Positions 16,498 to 25,929 are shown, numbered from the stretch's first letter. The stretch: 64,000 bases of DNA from Pontibacter litorisediminis (GCF_029360645.1 NZ_JARDUA010000001.1:930001-994000); one strand, 5' to 3'. Notes: generated by a model from the sequence alone, not told the origin. Made by a program: numbers and translations.

Positions 16498-16740
16498 ATG
16501 AAGAAAAACGACATGCTGCGAGTAGCACAATACAGCCTGCCATACTTTGGTATACTTTATTTAGGCGTGGCCTTCCTGAAGCTTTGGGATACCTGGAGAT
16601 GCCTTCTCTCAGGAATTGATGTAGACTGGGCAACAACCCTAAGCAACCTGAATTATATGATGATAGCCGCTGTGGCTTTGCCAGCTTCGGTAGCGCTGGG
16701 AAACAGAAAGGCCCGAAGACTCCTTCCTTCCAGACAGTAG
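16498..16740 (+). CDS. small membrane protein, unknown function
   Basis: This 80-aa chain has two hydrophobic segments, about residues 12-28 (YSLPYFGILYLGVAFLKL) and 50-66 (NYMMIAAVALPASVALG), and a basic C-terminal tail KARRLLPSRQ. The Arg-rich tail suggests a cytoplasmic C-terminus. I know no family. Codon use looks like that of its neighbours. It is transcribed in the same direction as the VF530 gene with an 87-base gap. Confidence 0.5.
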   Translation: MKKNDMLRVAQYSLPYFGILYLGVAFLKLWDTWRCLLSGIDVDWATTLSNLNYMMIAAVALPASVALGNRKARRLLPSRQ

Positions 16741-16915
16741 TTGCTTGCTAAAGTGTAATACCAGCGCCTTTATTCATCCACCTGCTAAGCCAGTTCCCAC
16801 AGAAAATATACGCCTGGAGCGGCTCCCCGGCGGAAACCTGCAGCTGGCACAAGAGCGTCTGCGGCAAGTGCAGGCGAAGTTATAGGTGCTCCGCCTGCCT
16901 GCTGCTAAAGAACTT

Positions 16916-17653
16916 TTACTTCTTCACGACTTTGCCAGAGCCGGAGATGTTGGAGGTGACAGCCGGGTTGCCCAGGTAGTACACTATTCCGCTTCCTGAA
17001 ATGTCTGCCGCCAAAGCCTCGGATGCGTTTACCTCCGCCACACCGGATCCGGTAAGGTTTACGGTTGCGTTCTCGGCCTGCAGGTCGAAGGCTGCGGCCT
17101 TGCCAGAGCCAGAGATATTCACGTTGTACAAAGGCGCCGCCCCATGCAGCGCCACCTCGCCAGAGCCGGTCACGCGGGCAATCACTTTCGCCGCCGCTAC
17201 GTAAAAATCGATCTTTCCCGAACCGTTAACCTCCACAGCCAGCTCGTTTGCTGTAAACTCCTCCTGGCTGGCAATACGCCCGGAGCCATTTAGGTACAGC
17301 GACTCCACCTGCGGCATGGTAATGTATACCTCCACCGTCTTGCTTCTCCTCACACAGTCGCGGTACTCAATTTCCCAGGTGTTGTTGCTGATGCTGGTTT
17401 CGAGTTGGTCCAGTATGTTGGGTTCACCCTTTACCTCTACCTGCTGCGTCTCTCCCTGCGTGATGTATACTTTAAAATCACCGTTCGCCTCCACCCTGCT
17501 GAAGGGCTGCAGGTTCAGCGTGCGTGTTTCCACCGCTCCCTCGCCTTTTATGCAGTTGTTATCTTCGCAGGCACTCAAAAAAGCTACTCCGACAAATAAG
17601 GTAAGTAATTTACTCCGCGTTCCCACCCCTCTTTTTCTGGTCATCCTAGTCAT
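16916..17653 (-). CDS. head GIN-domain (DUF2807) lipoprotein
   Basis: This 245-aa protein starts with a lipoprotein signal (LLTLFVGVAFLSAC). The rest is the head-GIN repeat beta-helix common in Bacteroidota: FSRVEANGDFKVYITQGE, VEVYITMPQVESLYLNGSG, and repeated 'NGSGKID', 'TGSGEV', 'SGSGKAA' turns giving a right-handed parallel beta-helix. It probably sits at the outer membrane or periplasm. The role is unknown; some members bind or shape surface polysaccharides. It is followed by a helicase gene running in the same direction, but the 150-base gap argues for separate promoters. Confidence 0.88.
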   Translation of the reverse strand: MTRMTRKRGVGTRSKLLTLFVGVAFLSACEDNNCIKGEGAVETRTLNLQPFSRVEANGDFKVYITQGETQQVEVKGEPNILDQLETSISNNTWEIEYRDCVRRSKTVEVYITMPQVESLYLNGSGRIASQEEFTANELAVEVNGSGKIDFYVAAAKVIARVTGSGEVALHGAAPLYNVNISGSGKAAAFDLQAENATVNLTGSGVAEVNASEALAADISGSGIVYYLGNPAVTSNISGSGKVVKK

Positions 17654-17802
17654 AGTTTTATTTTGTGATACCTAATGCTAAGTAGATACCATAAAACGGA
17701 GATTGGTTGCAAGAAATGAGAGGAGCGCCCCCGGGAAGTATAAAATATACCGCAAAGGAGGTTCAGGGGCAGGTGAAGGAGTAGCAGTAAGGTGTGAAAA
17801 CT

Positions 17803-19713
17803 TTATTCTTTTACCTCCAGCCTGCCGCTCTCCTGGTACTGCAACTGGCCTACATCCAGCATTTCCCGAATAAGCGTTGTGATGGCCTCGGCATGCTTCG
17901 GCTCGAACTGCTGCACCAGTTCCTTGGGAAGGCAGGACCTGCCCTGTAGCAGCTCCAGTACTTTTGCGCGCAGCTGGCTTTCCTCCACGCCCTCCCGCTT
18001 TTTTTTGCGCTCGGCCAGGCAATAATCACAGATGCGGCAGCAAGCGTCAGAGATCTCCCCGAAGTACTCCAGCAGCAGTTGGGTGCGGCAGCGGTTTTCC
18101 GTCTGCACATAGCGGCCCATTTCCTTTGCCTGCTGCAGTGCCCGCTCGCGCAGGGTGTTCAGTTTTTTGGTGTTAAGTACCACGCGGCTTGCCTCCTCGC
18201 GCGGAGCCGTGAAGACGAGCTGCGGGGAGTCGTGCTGGGGCTCGTAGTTAATAACCTGCAGCCTGTGCAAATACTCCAGCTTGCGGCGCAGCTCCTGCTC
18301 CGGCACTTTCAGCAGCTCCGCCATTTTCCGCTCCCGCACCTTCACAAAATTCACAAAGGCCTCTCCGCCATACATCCGGAGTATCAGCTGGATAAGCTTG
18401 TCGTGTTCCGGGTTCTTGAGCTGAAAGCTGTACAGCTCCGTGTTCTCCAACGCCAGCATCAGGCGCGAGGGCATGTAATAACTCTCGTTGAGCTGCACGT
18501 GGCCTTCCTGCTCCAGCCGCTTCACGGCATGGTGCGCTTCCAGCGGGTTCAGTTTATACTGCTTGGCAAAGTCGGCCACGTCAAAATCGAAACTGCTGAA
18601 CTGCCCGCTGCCCACGGCCAGCTGGTAGTAGTTGGCCAGGCACTGGTATACCCTGCGGATAAACTCCACCGGCGGGTGCGCCTCCTCCACCTTCCGCTGC
18701 AGCTCTGCTACATCGTTTGGCCCCAACAGTAGGGTAGCGTACGCATACTTTTCATCCCGACCGGCGCGGCCCGCCTCCTGGTAATAAGCTTCCAGGCTCT
18801 CCGGCAAATCCAGGTGCACCACTAGCCGCACATCCGGCTTATCTATCCCCATCCCGAAGGCATTGGTGGCCACCATGACACGCACCTTATCCTCCACCCA
18901 CTGCTGCTGCACCTTACTGCGCTCCTCAAACTTAAGTCCGGCATGGTAAGCAGCAGCGGAAATGCGGCGGCTCTGCAGGAACTTGGCCATCTCCACTGTT
19001 TGGCGGCGGCTGCGCACATACACGATACTCTGCCCAGGCATGCGCTGCAGGATTTCCAGCAGGCGGTTCGCTTTATCCTCCGTTGGCAGACAGGAGTAAG
19101 AAAGGTTAGCGCGGGCAAAGCTCTTCTGAAACACGTTGGGCCTCGGGAACCTCAGTTTCACCTGTATGTCCTGCTTTACCTGTTCGGTTGCAGTCGCTGT
19201 TAACGCTATGAGCGGCGCTTGGGGCAGCACCTCGCGCAGTTCGGCCAGCTGCAGGTAAGGAGGCCTGAAGTCGTAGCCCCATTGGGAGATACAGTGTGCC
19301 TCATCCACCGCCAACAGCCCTACCTTCATGCGCTTCACCCGCTCCTGAAACAGATCGGTCAGCAGACGCTCCGGTGACAAGTATAAAAACTTTACGCCGC
19401 CATACACGCAGTTATCCAGGGCAACATCAATTTCCCGGCGGCTCATGCCAGCGTACACGGCCACGGCAGAAATGCCCCGCTTTTTAAGGTTCTCCACCTG
19501 GTCCTTCATCAGGGCGATGAGCGGCGTTATGACCAGGCAAACCCCTTCCATCGCCATAGCCGGCACCTGAAAGCAGATCGACTTACCACCACCCGTGGGC
19601 AATAGGGCCAGCGTGTCCTGCCCCGCCAGCACCGAGGAAATGATTTCCTCCTGCAATGGCCGGAAAGTGTCGTAGCCCCAATAGGTTTTAAGTATGTGGT
19701 GGATGTCCTGCAC
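17803..19713 (-). CDS. recQ: RecQ-family ATP-dependent DNA helicase
   Basis: This 636-aa superfamily 2 helicase unwinds DNA 3'-5' in recombination and repair. Motifs are clear: LLPTGGGKSICFQ (Walker A), DEAHCISQWGYDFRP (Walker B/DEAH), ALTATAT (III), ATNAFGMGIDKPDVR (V) and QEAGRAGRDE (VI). After these come the RecQ zinc region (CCRICDYC near residue 560) and a winged-helix region. There is no HRDC domain; a short Glu/Leu-rich tail ends it, as in the shorter RecQ2-like proteins of Bacteroidota. The start codon is GTG (19711-19713); no ATG fits upstream. Confidence 0.95.
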   Translation of the reverse strand: MQDIHHILKTYWGYDTFRPLQEEIISSVLAGQDTLALLPTGGGKSICFQVPAMAMEGVCLVITPLIALMKDQVENLKKRGISAVAVYAGMSRREIDVALDNCVYGGVKFLYLSPERLLTDLFQERVKRMKVGLLAVDEAHCISQWGYDFRPPYLQLAELREVLPQAPLIALTATATEQVKQDIQVKLRFPRPNVFQKSFARANLSYSCLPTEDKANRLLEILQRMPGQSIVYVRSRRQTVEMAKFLQSRRISAAAYHAGLKFEERSKVQQQWVEDKVRVMVATNAFGMGIDKPDVRLVVHLDLPESLEAYYQEAGRAGRDEKYAYATLLLGPNDVAELQRKVEEAHPPVEFIRRVYQCLANYYQLAVGSGQFSSFDFDVADFAKQYKLNPLEAHHAVKRLEQEGHVQLNESYYMPSRLMLALENTELYSFQLKNPEHDKLIQLILRMYGGEAFVNFVKVRERKMAELLKVPEQELRRKLEYLHRLQVINYEPQHDSPQLVFTAPREEASRVVLNTKKLNTLRERALQQAKEMGRYVQTENRCRTQLLLEYFGEISDACCRICDYCLAERKKKREGVEESQLRAKVLELLQGRSCLPKELVQQFEPKHAEAITTLIREMLDVGQLQYQESGRLEVKE

Positions 19714-19827
19714 GCTATAGCTGGTTTCTGTAACGCGAAGATAAGGGTTAGCGCATAGAAGTCAGCGCCAGGAGGCCGGGTTTATACTTGCGGGCCAGAG
19801 CATAGACTAGGCGTTGCCGTTGCTGCG

Positions 19828-20607
19828 CTACCTTGGCAGGCGCACGGCAATGCCTGTTGTAAAAAAGAAGTCAGGGGCCGCCTTATTCAACCCTGCCCCG
19901 GCGGCAACATCCAGCTGCAGGTGGGGCAGTAACAGGAAAAGTACACCGGCGTCAGCCTGATGCTCAGCTTTCTCCCCTTTCTGCTTGTTGCCAAATACCT
20001 CCCCGAAAACCGTCAGCTTATTATGCACCTCTCCACTCAGGCTGACAGTATACCCCCGCCTGGGGTCTCCCTCCACCCAGCTGTGGGTCAGGTTATAGGC
20101 TATCTCAATCTTGTCTGTTACCTCGTTCGAGAGCGAGAGCCTTAGTTCCGGCTCCGGTTCATCGGGCCGGAAAGCGCGGGAGCCCACCGGCAATGCCGCC
20201 CGCACCAGCAAGGCTGCCTCGGGTCTCCACCCCTGTTCCTCCCACAGCTTAACCTTGAGCCCGAGGTTTAGCGGCGCCAGCCCGTCCACGTCCAGCTTCA
20301 CACCGTTCTCCACCACCGAATCCCGGATGGCACTTAGCACCCTCAGCTCAAGCCGGTCCAGCACGCCCACCCGGAGCAAAGCCGTTGGGTAAGCATGCGT
20401 TCTGATAGAAAGCCCCTCGGCCGTCGCCTTCTGGTAAAAATACCCTGCCTCCAGCTGTACTGTGCCCTTCGGTATTAGCGTCGATGCTTCCGTCTGGTCG
20501 GGCCGGTCTGTCTTTATTTTCTCTTCCCCCTGCGCAAAGCCGGTACGGGCAAAGCAGGTTAGCATGCCCAGCAGCAGGACCAATCGTAGCTGTGTCGTAT
20601 GTCTCAT
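19828..20607 (-). CDS. outer-membrane beta-barrel 'transporter' (phenol MetA-degradation type)
   Basis: This 259-aa protein has a signal peptide (MRHTTQLRLVLLLGML..., cleavage after FAQ) and then the TDRPDQTEASTLIPKGT motif that opens PF13557-type barrels. Alternating polar/hydrophobic strands run to the end, closing with FFFTTGIAVRLPR. These proteins are annotated as transporters of aromatic compounds, but that is weakly based. The start used is the ATG at 20607; the longer frame from 20787 lacks signal-peptide character. It is monocistronic. Confidence 0.8.
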   Translation of the reverse strand: MRHTTQLRLVLLLGMLTCFARTGFAQGEEKIKTDRPDQTEASTLIPKGTVQLEAGYFYQKATAEGLSIRTHAYPTALLRVGVLDRLELRVLSAIRDSVVENGVKLDVDGLAPLNLGLKVKLWEEQGWRPEAALLVRAALPVGSRAFRPDEPEPELRLSLSNEVTDKIEIAYNLTHSWVEGDPRRGYTVSLSGEVHNKLTVFGEVFGNKQKGEKAEHQADAGVLFLLLPHLQLDVAAGAGLNKAAPDFFFTTGIAVRLPR

Positions 20608-20694
20608 AGCTGGTGCCTCGGTATCTGTCTTCCCTTGTCTATACGGCGGAGCAAACCTCAGGGGACAACCTGTCATTCCTCCGCTTGCTAAAAC

Positions 20695-20727
20695 AAAAAA
20701 GTCCCCACCTCGATTGAGATGGGGACT
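20695..20727 (-). terminator. terminator after the 20750 gene
   Basis: Read on the minus strand, GTCCCCATCTC and its complement GGTGGGGAC pair around a short AATCGA loop, then TTTTTTG. It sits just past the stop at 20750. Confidence 0.85.
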
Positions 20728-20749
20728 ACAGCTATTGGTCCTATACCGG

Positions 20750-21538
20750 TTAAGCAGCGGCAGACTGTCCGTCTTCGCGCTCCTCAATCACTTTCTTCAG
20801 TTTCTCGATGGCCTGTGCAGCACGCTCCTCATCAAATCGGTTGATGTTAAGCAGCATCTTCGTCTTCTCCTGGCGCGTAATGGTCGGGTTGTTCAGCAGG
20901 CGGATAATCTCCTCCTTCTGCTTGGCCGAGGCATAACGCACACTGGTGCTCTGCTCCTCAGGCTGCTCTGCCTCCGCAGCCGGTGCCGCCGTAGAAGACT
21001 TCATGGTTGCTTTCTTCTCGGTTGGTACAGCCGGCTTAGCAGCAGACTCGTTTCCGCCGTAGTCCATTTCCTCAGAAGGCGTTGGCTCATAGCCAGCAGC
21101 CCGGATCACCCAAGCCAGGATATTACGGTAGGCTTTACCGATGGCCCTCGTTTGCGCCATAGAGGCAATGGCAAACTCCTGGTAGTACTTTTTACCCTGC
21201 TCCCGGTTAGAGCAGATGGCAAAGCCGGCCCCAACCACCTGCTGGCTACGCAGGTCCAACAGGTTCACCTTTGCCTGGTACTTTATCTCATCGTCTGTGC
21301 TGATGTTCACCACGTGCTCCACTACCGGCAGAATACCCAAACGCGAACCAGCATACTGCCAGCCCTCCACGTTCACGTACTCCTTGCCCTGGATGTTCTG
21401 GAAAAGGCGGTTCTCCTTGATGAACTTTGCCAAGTCAGTGGCCAGGTGGAGCGTCTCGTCAGACTTGGCTATATCGTAGCTCTCAATCTTCGGTTTCTTC
21501 TGCACCTTTGTTTCTTTATCAGGTTGATTCATACTCAT
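20750..21538 (-). CDS. conserved protein with TRAxxKAxRN motif, possible DNA-annealing relative
   Basis: This 262-aa cytoplasmic protein carries, at about residues 128-141, SMAQTRAIGKAYRN, preceded by a short Cys-containing strand GAGFAICSN and followed by ILAWVIRAAGYEPTPSEEM. I recognise this block, including the GYEPTPSEEM end, from uncharacterised archaeal, bacterial and phage proteins. It resembles the core of Rad52/ERF-like single-strand annealing proteins, but I cannot prove homology. Residues 165-195 are a low-complexity Ala/Pro/Glu linker. The C-terminal helix (KQKEEIIRLLNNPTITRQE...) is a separate small domain. There is no phage gene around it. It stands alone with its own terminator. 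Confidence 0.5.
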   Translation of the reverse strand: MSMNQPDKETKVQKKPKIESYDIAKSDETLHLATDLAKFIKENRLFQNIQGKEYVNVEGWQYAGSRLGILPVVEHVVNISTDDEIKYQAKVNLLDLRSQQVVGAGFAICSNREQGKKYYQEFAIASMAQTRAIGKAYRNILAWVIRAAGYEPTPSEEMDYGGNESAAKPAVPTEKKATMKSSTAAPAAEAEQPEEQSTSVRYASAKQKEEIIRLLNNPTITRQEKTKMLLNINRFDEERAAQAIEKLKKVIEEREDGQSAAA

Positions 21539-21877
21539 TTAGCTTTCATAGTTGTGTTACATATACCTAACAGAGCTGCAGGGCAAATAGTGCAAAAAAT
21601 CAGAAAAAATTTGCGTTTTATCATACTGATAATCAGCTTGTTGCAAAATTTTTCATACCATAAAATGTGCCCGGAAATTACGCCGCTCAAAAGCTAAAAG
21701 TTGAGGAAAGGGTGAAGTATAAATACGTAGATCGAGGAAATTGGGATATGGGGAGAAAGAGAAACAAAGCCTTGGAGAGGCCAAAGCCCAAAGGCATGGG
21801 ACCTGCGCTGCGCTGGGAACTGATTTTCCCAAATATAATTTATTTGATCTTACGGAAGCGAAGCTGCTGAAGCAGCG
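21539..21877. other. gap without supported gene, 21539-21877
   Basis: AT-rich, no RNA gene seen. The plus-strand frames at 21667 and 21741 overlap one another, lack recognisable protein features and are treated as chance. It presumably holds the promoter of the minus-strand 20750 gene; no clean TAnnTTTG box was found. Confidence 0.5.
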
Positions 21878-21903
21878 AAAAAGGACAGGCGGTGGCCTGT
21901 CCC
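21878..21903 (-). terminator. terminator after lolD
   Basis: On the minus strand, GGACAGGC and GCCTGTCC (21895-21902 and 21883-21890) form an 8-bp stem with a 4-base loop, then TTTTT. Confidence 0.75.
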
Positions 21904-21943
21904 GGCAGGAAAACAGCGTTTTAATGATTTAGTGGCCAACAGC

Positions 21944-22612
21944 CTAGCTCACCCTCATCTCCTCCACTATCTGGCCGTCCTTCATTACCAAGGTGCGATC
22001 GGCCATGGCGGCGAGCTGCTCGTTATGGGTTACAATCACGAAGGTCTGGTTGAACTCATTGCGCAGGCGGAAGAAGATGTCGTGCAGCTCCTGTGCGTTT
22101 TTGGAGTCGAGGTTGCCGCTGGGCTCGTCGGCAAAGATAACCTTGGGCGAGTTGATGAGGGCGCGTGCCACAGCCGTGCGCTGCTGCTCCCCGCCAGACA
22201 TCTCAGAAGGCTTATGCTCCAGGCGGTGCGAGAGGTGCAGCATGTTCAGGAGTTCCTCGGCGCGCTGGCGCACCTCCTTCTCCGGCCGGCCAGCCAGAAA
22301 CCCCGGCAGGCATACATTCTCCAGCGCCGTGAACTCAGGCAACAGGTTGTGGAACTGGAAAATAAAGCCGATGTGCTTGTTGCGGAAACGCGCCATTTCG
22401 GTAGCGCTCATCTTCGCGATGTTCTTGTCGTCAAACATTACCTCGCCGGTATCCGCTGTATCCAGCGTACCCAGTATGTGCAGCAGCGTACTTTTGCCGG
22501 CCCCGGAGGCCCCCACGATAGAAACTACCTCCCCTGTGTTAATTGTCAGGTCGATGCCTTTCAGCACCTCCAGTGCCCCGTATTTTTTATGGATGTTTGT
22601 TACCTGCAGCAC
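21944..22612 (-). CDS. lolD: lipoprotein-releasing ABC transporter ATPase
   Basis: ATPase of the LolCDE complex, which extracts lipoproteins from the inner membrane. It has Walker A GASGAGKS (residues 34-41), Q-loop in FQFHNLL, signature MSGGEQQR and Walker [11 protein letters not shown] with the LolD-typical SGNLDS. The 222-aa length fits. A MacB-type ATPase is an alternative, since the two families are close. LolC/E permease genes are not next to it. The start codon is GTG; a TACTTTTC box lies a few bases upstream. Confidence 0.85.
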   Translation of the reverse strand: MLQVTNIHKKYGALEVLKGIDLTINTGEVVSIVGASGAGKSTLLHILGTLDTADTGEVMFDDKNIAKMSATEMARFRNKHIGFIFQFHNLLPEFTALENVCLPGFLAGRPEKEVRQRAEELLNMLHLSHRLEHKPSEMSGGEQQRTAVARALINSPKVIFADEPSGNLDSKNAQELHDIFFRLRNEFNQTFVIVTHNEQLAAMADRTLVMKDGQIVEEMRVS

Positions 22613-22733
22613 GTTCTGAAAAGTATAATTTGGCTTGATACCTAAGATGGTCAGCCAAAGCTACAAAAATTTTGCCGTTGTAGGTAGCCTATACTTTGCA
22701 AGGCTGGTTATACTTGCCGGTAAGCCCCTCCTT

Positions 22734-23810
22734 TCAAAGGCCTGAACCTTCGGGAAGCGATTCATCTGAAGCATCCACAGGCTCTGTTTCCAGCACGTCC
22801 TTCACGTAAAACTCATTTACCCACACCAGCAGCACGGCAAGTATAGGCGCGGCCAGCAACAGGCCCAGCCCCCCTTGCAAAATGCCCAGCAGCACCTGAA
22901 AAAACAGCAGCAGGGCCGGCGGCAAATCCACCGTCTTCTGAAATATGAGCGGAGTGATGACGTAGCTCTCCACCATCTGGATGCCGCCATACACCAGAAT
23001 CACGTACAGTGCCATCTGCGGGCTAACGGTTAACCCGACCAGAACGGCAGGAAGGCCCGCAATCCAGGGACCGATGTTAGGTATAAAGGCCAGGAAAAAG
23101 GCGATCAAGGCCAGTGCGAAAGCCAGCGGCAAGCCGATGGCGCTATAGCCTATGGCTGTGCTCACACCAATTATGGCCATCGCCGAAAGCATCCCCACCA
23201 GCCACAGTTTCAGGGTAGTGTAGCTTTTACCCAGCACTTCAATTATGCGGCTGCGGTTACGCAACGGGAAAAGCTTCACAAAACCGGTAGTGTACATCGA
23301 GGGGTTAGAAGCCAGGAAAAGCGCCGTGATAATAACGATGAGCAAATCGGCCAGAAAGCTTAACGTGCTGGAGAAAGCACCCGAAAGCTTGGAGAGCAGC
23401 GCATCCTGATTGGGCATGGCCTTGCTAATATCGTTAGGCACCTGGCTTATCAGCTTCTGCCCCCAGCCATACTGGCTGAGCCAGTCCTGCACCTGCTTTA
23501 TCGCCTGGGGTATGGTCTGCCGCATTTCCTGCACCTGTTGGCTCACAGTGGGGGCCACCAGCCAAAAAGCGGCAACTATCGCCCCAAAGAAGAGAAGCAC
23601 AGATAGCAGTAGTGCCAACCCGCGCTTCAGGTGGAGCTTATCCCTAAACCAGTCGGTCATGCCGCAAAACAGCACGGCCAGCAGTATGGCTCCGAACACC
23701 AGCAGGAAAAAGTAGGCGTGCCTGCCCAGCAGGTAAAAGCCGGTGGCGATCAGGAGCACCACCAGGGCTGCAATGGCTACACGTTTGGCATATAAGTATA
23801 CATTCATCAT
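22734..23810 (-). CDS. AI-2E/PerM-family permease
   Basis: This 358-aa inner-membrane protein has seven to eight hydrophobic segments. An N-terminal pair is followed by a long periplasmic loop (about 95-150, SQQVQEMRQTIPQAIKQVQ). The C-terminal bundle contains the conserved ALIAFFLAFIPNIGPWIAG and PLIFQKTVDLPPALLLF. These transporters export or import varied small solutes; the AI-2 name comes from one member and does not imply AI-2 here. The MMNVYLYAKR start at 23810 is preferred over a longer frame that lacks membrane character. The gene stands between lolD and sucC. Confidence 0.88.
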   Translation of the reverse strand: MMNVYLYAKRVAIAALVVLLIATGFYLLGRHAYFFLLVFGAILLAVLFCGMTDWFRDKLHLKRGLALLLSVLLFFGAIVAAFWLVAPTVSQQVQEMRQTIPQAIKQVQDWLSQYGWGQKLISQVPNDISKAMPNQDALLSKLSGAFSSTLSFLADLLIVIITALFLASNPSMYTTGFVKLFPLRNRSRIIEVLGKSYTTLKLWLVGMLSAMAIIGVSTAIGYSAIGLPLAFALALIAFFLAFIPNIGPWIAGLPAVLVGLTVSPQMALYVILVYGGIQMVESYVITPLIFQKTVDLPPALLLFFQVLLGILQGGLGLLLAAPILAVLLVWVNEFYVKDVLETEPVDASDESLPEGSGL

Positions 23811-23939
23811 AAAATTTGCATCGTGAATAGCATCAACTTGTACAATAATGAGTATACTCTGGTACTGATTTACCGTAATGCACGTTACAAAAGAAGCCTG
23901 ATGCACGAGCAGGCTGCTTATATTTTAAAAACACTTTTC

Positions 23940-23970
23940 TTGAATTTAAGCCGATAAAGGCTTACTTTCG
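23940..23970 (+). promoter_or_regulatory. sucC promoter
   Basis: TTG at 23940-23942 and TACTTTCG at 23963-23970 are separated by 20 bases, the spacing of the Bacteroidota -33/-7 promoter. The -7 box matches TAnnTTTG in 7 of 8 positions. The ATG is at 23993. Confidence 0.6.
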
Positions 23971-23992
23971 TGCGTCCATTAAAACTGAAAGC

Positions 23993-25189
23993 ATGAACAT
24001 ACACGAATATCAGGCTAAAGAAATTTTAAAGAGCTACGGAGTACGTATCCAAGAGGGTATCGTGGCTGAGACGCCAGACCAGGCAGTAAAAGCTGCCATG
24101 AAACTGACCGAAGAAACCGGCACAGGCTGGCACGTGATCAAGGCCCAAATCCATGCGGGTGGCCGTGGTAAAGGTGGCGGCGTGAAGCTGGCCAAAAACC
24201 TGGACCAGGTAAAAGAGATTGCAGACCAGATTCTGGGTATGACGCTGGTAACGCACCAGACCGGACCGGAAGGAAAGCTGGTACAGAAAGTATTGGTAGC
24301 CCAGGACGTATACTACCCAGGCGAGTCGGACCCGAAGGAGTTCTACCTGAGTATCCTGCTGGACCGCGCGAAAGGTCGTAACGTGATCATGGCCTCTACA
24401 GAAGGTGGTATGGACATCGAGGAGGTGGCTGAAAAGTCTCCTGAGAAAATCATCAAAGAGTGGATCGACCCTGCTGTAGGCCTGCAAGGCTTCCAGGCTC
24501 GTAAGATCGCCTTTGCTTTCGGCTTAGAAGGTGAGGCTTTCAAGGAGATGGTGAAGTTTGTAACCAACCTGTACAAGGCATATGTGGAGACAGACTCCTC
24601 TATGTTCGAGATCAACCCGGTTCTGAAAACTTCTGATAACAAGATCCTGGCTGTTGACGCAAAGGTTAACCTGGACGACAACGCCCTGTACCGCCACAAA
24701 AACCTGGCAGCTATGCGCGACATTACAGAGGAAGATCCTTTGGAGGTTGAGGCTGGTGAGTTTAACCTGAACTACGTAAAGCTGGATGGCAACGTAGGCT
24801 GTATGGTAAACGGTGCAGGCCTCGCGATGGCTACCATGGATATTATTAAGCTTTCTGGCGGTGAGCCTGCTAACTTTCTGGACGTAGGGGGTGGCGCCAA
24901 CGCGCAGACAGTGGAAGCCGGTTTCCGCATCATCCTGAAAGATCCGAATGTGAAAGCGATCCTGATCAACATCTTCGGTGGTATTGTGCGCTGTGACCGT
25001 GTTGCTAACGGTGTGGTAGAAGCCTACAAGAACATCGGAGACATCCGTGTTCCGATCATCGTTCGTCTGCAAGGAACAAACGCAGAGGAAGGTGCTCGCA
25101 TCATCGATGAGTCTGGTTTGAAAGTTTACTCTGCTGTAGCCCTGAAAGAGGCTGCTGAAAAAGTAAAGCAGGTTTTAGCTGAGGTATAA
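23993..25189 (+). CDS. sucC: succinate-CoA ligase, beta subunit
   Basis: TCA-cycle enzyme subunit that carries the nucleotide-binding site (ATP-grasp fold). N-terminal [17 protein letters not shown] is characteristic. [18 protein letters not shown] is the nucleotide grip, EINPVLKT holds an Mg ligand, and [15 protein letters not shown] and LDVGGGA lead into the C-terminal CoA-ligase domain, ending with [15 protein letters not shown]. The 398-aa length is standard. The sucD alpha-subunit gene is not adjacent, unlike in E. coli. It is transcribed alone from a good promoter and ends in a 25-bp palindromic hairpin. Confidence 0.97.
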   Translation: MNIHEYQAKEILKSYGVRIQEGIVAETPDQAVKAAMKLTEETGTGWHVIKAQIHAGGRGKGGGVKLAKNLDQVKEIADQILGMTLVTHQTGPEGKLVQKVLVAQDVYYPGESDPKEFYLSILLDRAKGRNVIMASTEGGMDIEEVAEKSPEKIIKEWIDPAVGLQGFQARKIAFAFGLEGEAFKEMVKFVTNLYKAYVETDSSMFEINPVLKTSDNKILAVDAKVNLDDNALYRHKNLAAMRDITEEDPLEVEAGEFNLNYVKLDGNVGCMVNGAGLAMATMDIIKLSGGEPANFLDVGGGANAQTVEAGFRIILKDPNVKAILINIFGGIVRCDRVANGVVEAYKNIGDIRVPIIVRLQGTNAEEGARIIDESGLKVYSAVALKEAAEKVKQVLAEV

Positions 25190-25194
25190 CCTAA

Positions 25195-25252
25195 ACCCGG
25201 TATAAAAAAGAAGGGCTGCTAGTTTTGGCAGCCCTTCTTTTTTATACCGGGT
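25195..25252. terminator. bidirectional terminator between sucC and ohr
   Basis: Perfect 25-bp inverted repeat (25195-25219 and 25228-25252) with an 8-base loop. An A tract and a T tract are inside the arms, so it can stop transcription from both convergent genes. Confidence 0.88.
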
Positions 25253-25277
25253 AAGCTATCTTGGCTACTCCCTAAAC

Positions 25278-25694
25278 TTACAGCACCTCCAGCTCTACCT
25301 CAATGTTGCCACGCGTGCCGACAGAGTACGGACATATCTGATGCGCCTCATCTACCATTTGCTTTGCTTTCTCTTTATCTACGCCTTTTAGTTCTACTTC
25401 TAGCTTTACACTCAGGGCATAGCCCCCATCATCTCTCCTGTTCAGATCCACATGGGCAGTCACGGTAGATGCCGGGTCCAGACGTTCATGATGCTTGCCT
25501 GCCACCACCAGTAAAGCGCTTTGGAAACAAGCAGAGTACCCTGCAGCAAAAAGCTGCTCGGGATTTGTACTCCCCCCTTTTCCTCCCAAACCTTCAGGCA
25601 AGGCTAACTTCATATCAATTATTCCGTCGTCTGACTTAATCTTGCCTTGCCGGCCTCCTGTTGCGGTCACCACCGCTGTATACACTTTTTCCAT
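25278..25694 (-). CDS. ohr: organic hydroperoxide resistance protein (OsmC family)
   Basis: Thiol peroxidase that reduces fatty-acid and other organic hydroperoxides in the cytosol. This 138-aa protein has the two redox Cys of Ohr in AAGYSACFQSALL (peroxidatic) and QICPYSVGTRGN (resolving). The TATGGRQGKIKSDDG N-terminal strand and LPEGLGGKGGSTNPEQLF are typical Ohr. No OhrR gene is next to it. Confidence 0.94.
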   Translation of the reverse strand: MEKVYTAVVTATGGRQGKIKSDDGIIDMKLALPEGLGGKGGSTNPEQLFAAGYSACFQSALLVVAGKHHERLDPASTVTAHVDLNRRDDGGYALSVKLEVELKGVDKEKAKQMVDEAHQICPYSVGTRGNIEVELEVL

Positions 25695-25807
25695 AGTTTT
25701 AACTTATTTACAATAACTTATCTCTAGAAGAGATGAACTGCTGAAGGGGGGATAATGTTTCCGGCGCCCCTATTGTTAAGGTTAAAAGCATTTTTTAACG
25801 GTGGATG

Positions 25808-25838
25808 TTTCGTAATGTGCATTTACTTGCTATTTTTG
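25808..25838 (+). promoter_or_regulatory. tRNA-Arg promoter
   Basis: TATTTTTG at 25831-25838 exactly matches TAnnTTTG. A TTT at 25808-25810 lies 20 bases upstream. The expected start is about five bases ahead of the tRNA. Confidence 0.5.
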
Positions 25839-25847
25839 CATACCCAA

Positions 25848-25921
25848 GCACCCGTAGTTCAATTGGATAGAATATCGGATTTCGGCTCCGAGGGTTAGGG
25901 GTTCGAATCCTCTCGGGTGCA
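25848..25921 (+). tRNA. tRNA-Arg (anticodon UCG)
   Basis: Folds as a full cloverleaf by eye. The acceptor GCACCCG pairs with CGGGTGC. The D-stem is GTTC/GAAT. The anticodon stem TCGGA/TCCGA carries a 7-base loop with TCG at positions 34-36. The T-arm is AGGGG-TTCGAAT-CCTCT. Discriminator A is at 25921; CCA is not encoded. The anticodon would read CGN-type Arg codons, CGA in particular if unmodified. Confidence 0.93.
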
Positions 25922-25929
25922 CAAGTACT

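Noticed and set aside
16760..16912. Open plus-strand frame ending ...LQLAQERLRQVQAKL before the head-GIN gene
   Set aside because: It has coding-like composition but no start codon, no family resemblance and is short. It could be the tail of a lost gene, but chance is as likely.
21667..21932. Two overlapping plus-strand frames of 63-67 codons
   Set aside because: They overlap in different frames, lack hydrophobic, catalytic or repeat features, and sit in an AT-rich gap with a terminator inside it.
25848..25921. Reading the tRNA as a suppressor or as tRNA-Arg(CCG)
   Set aside because: The stem fixes the 7-base loop with TCG at positions 34-36, so UCG is the anticodon.
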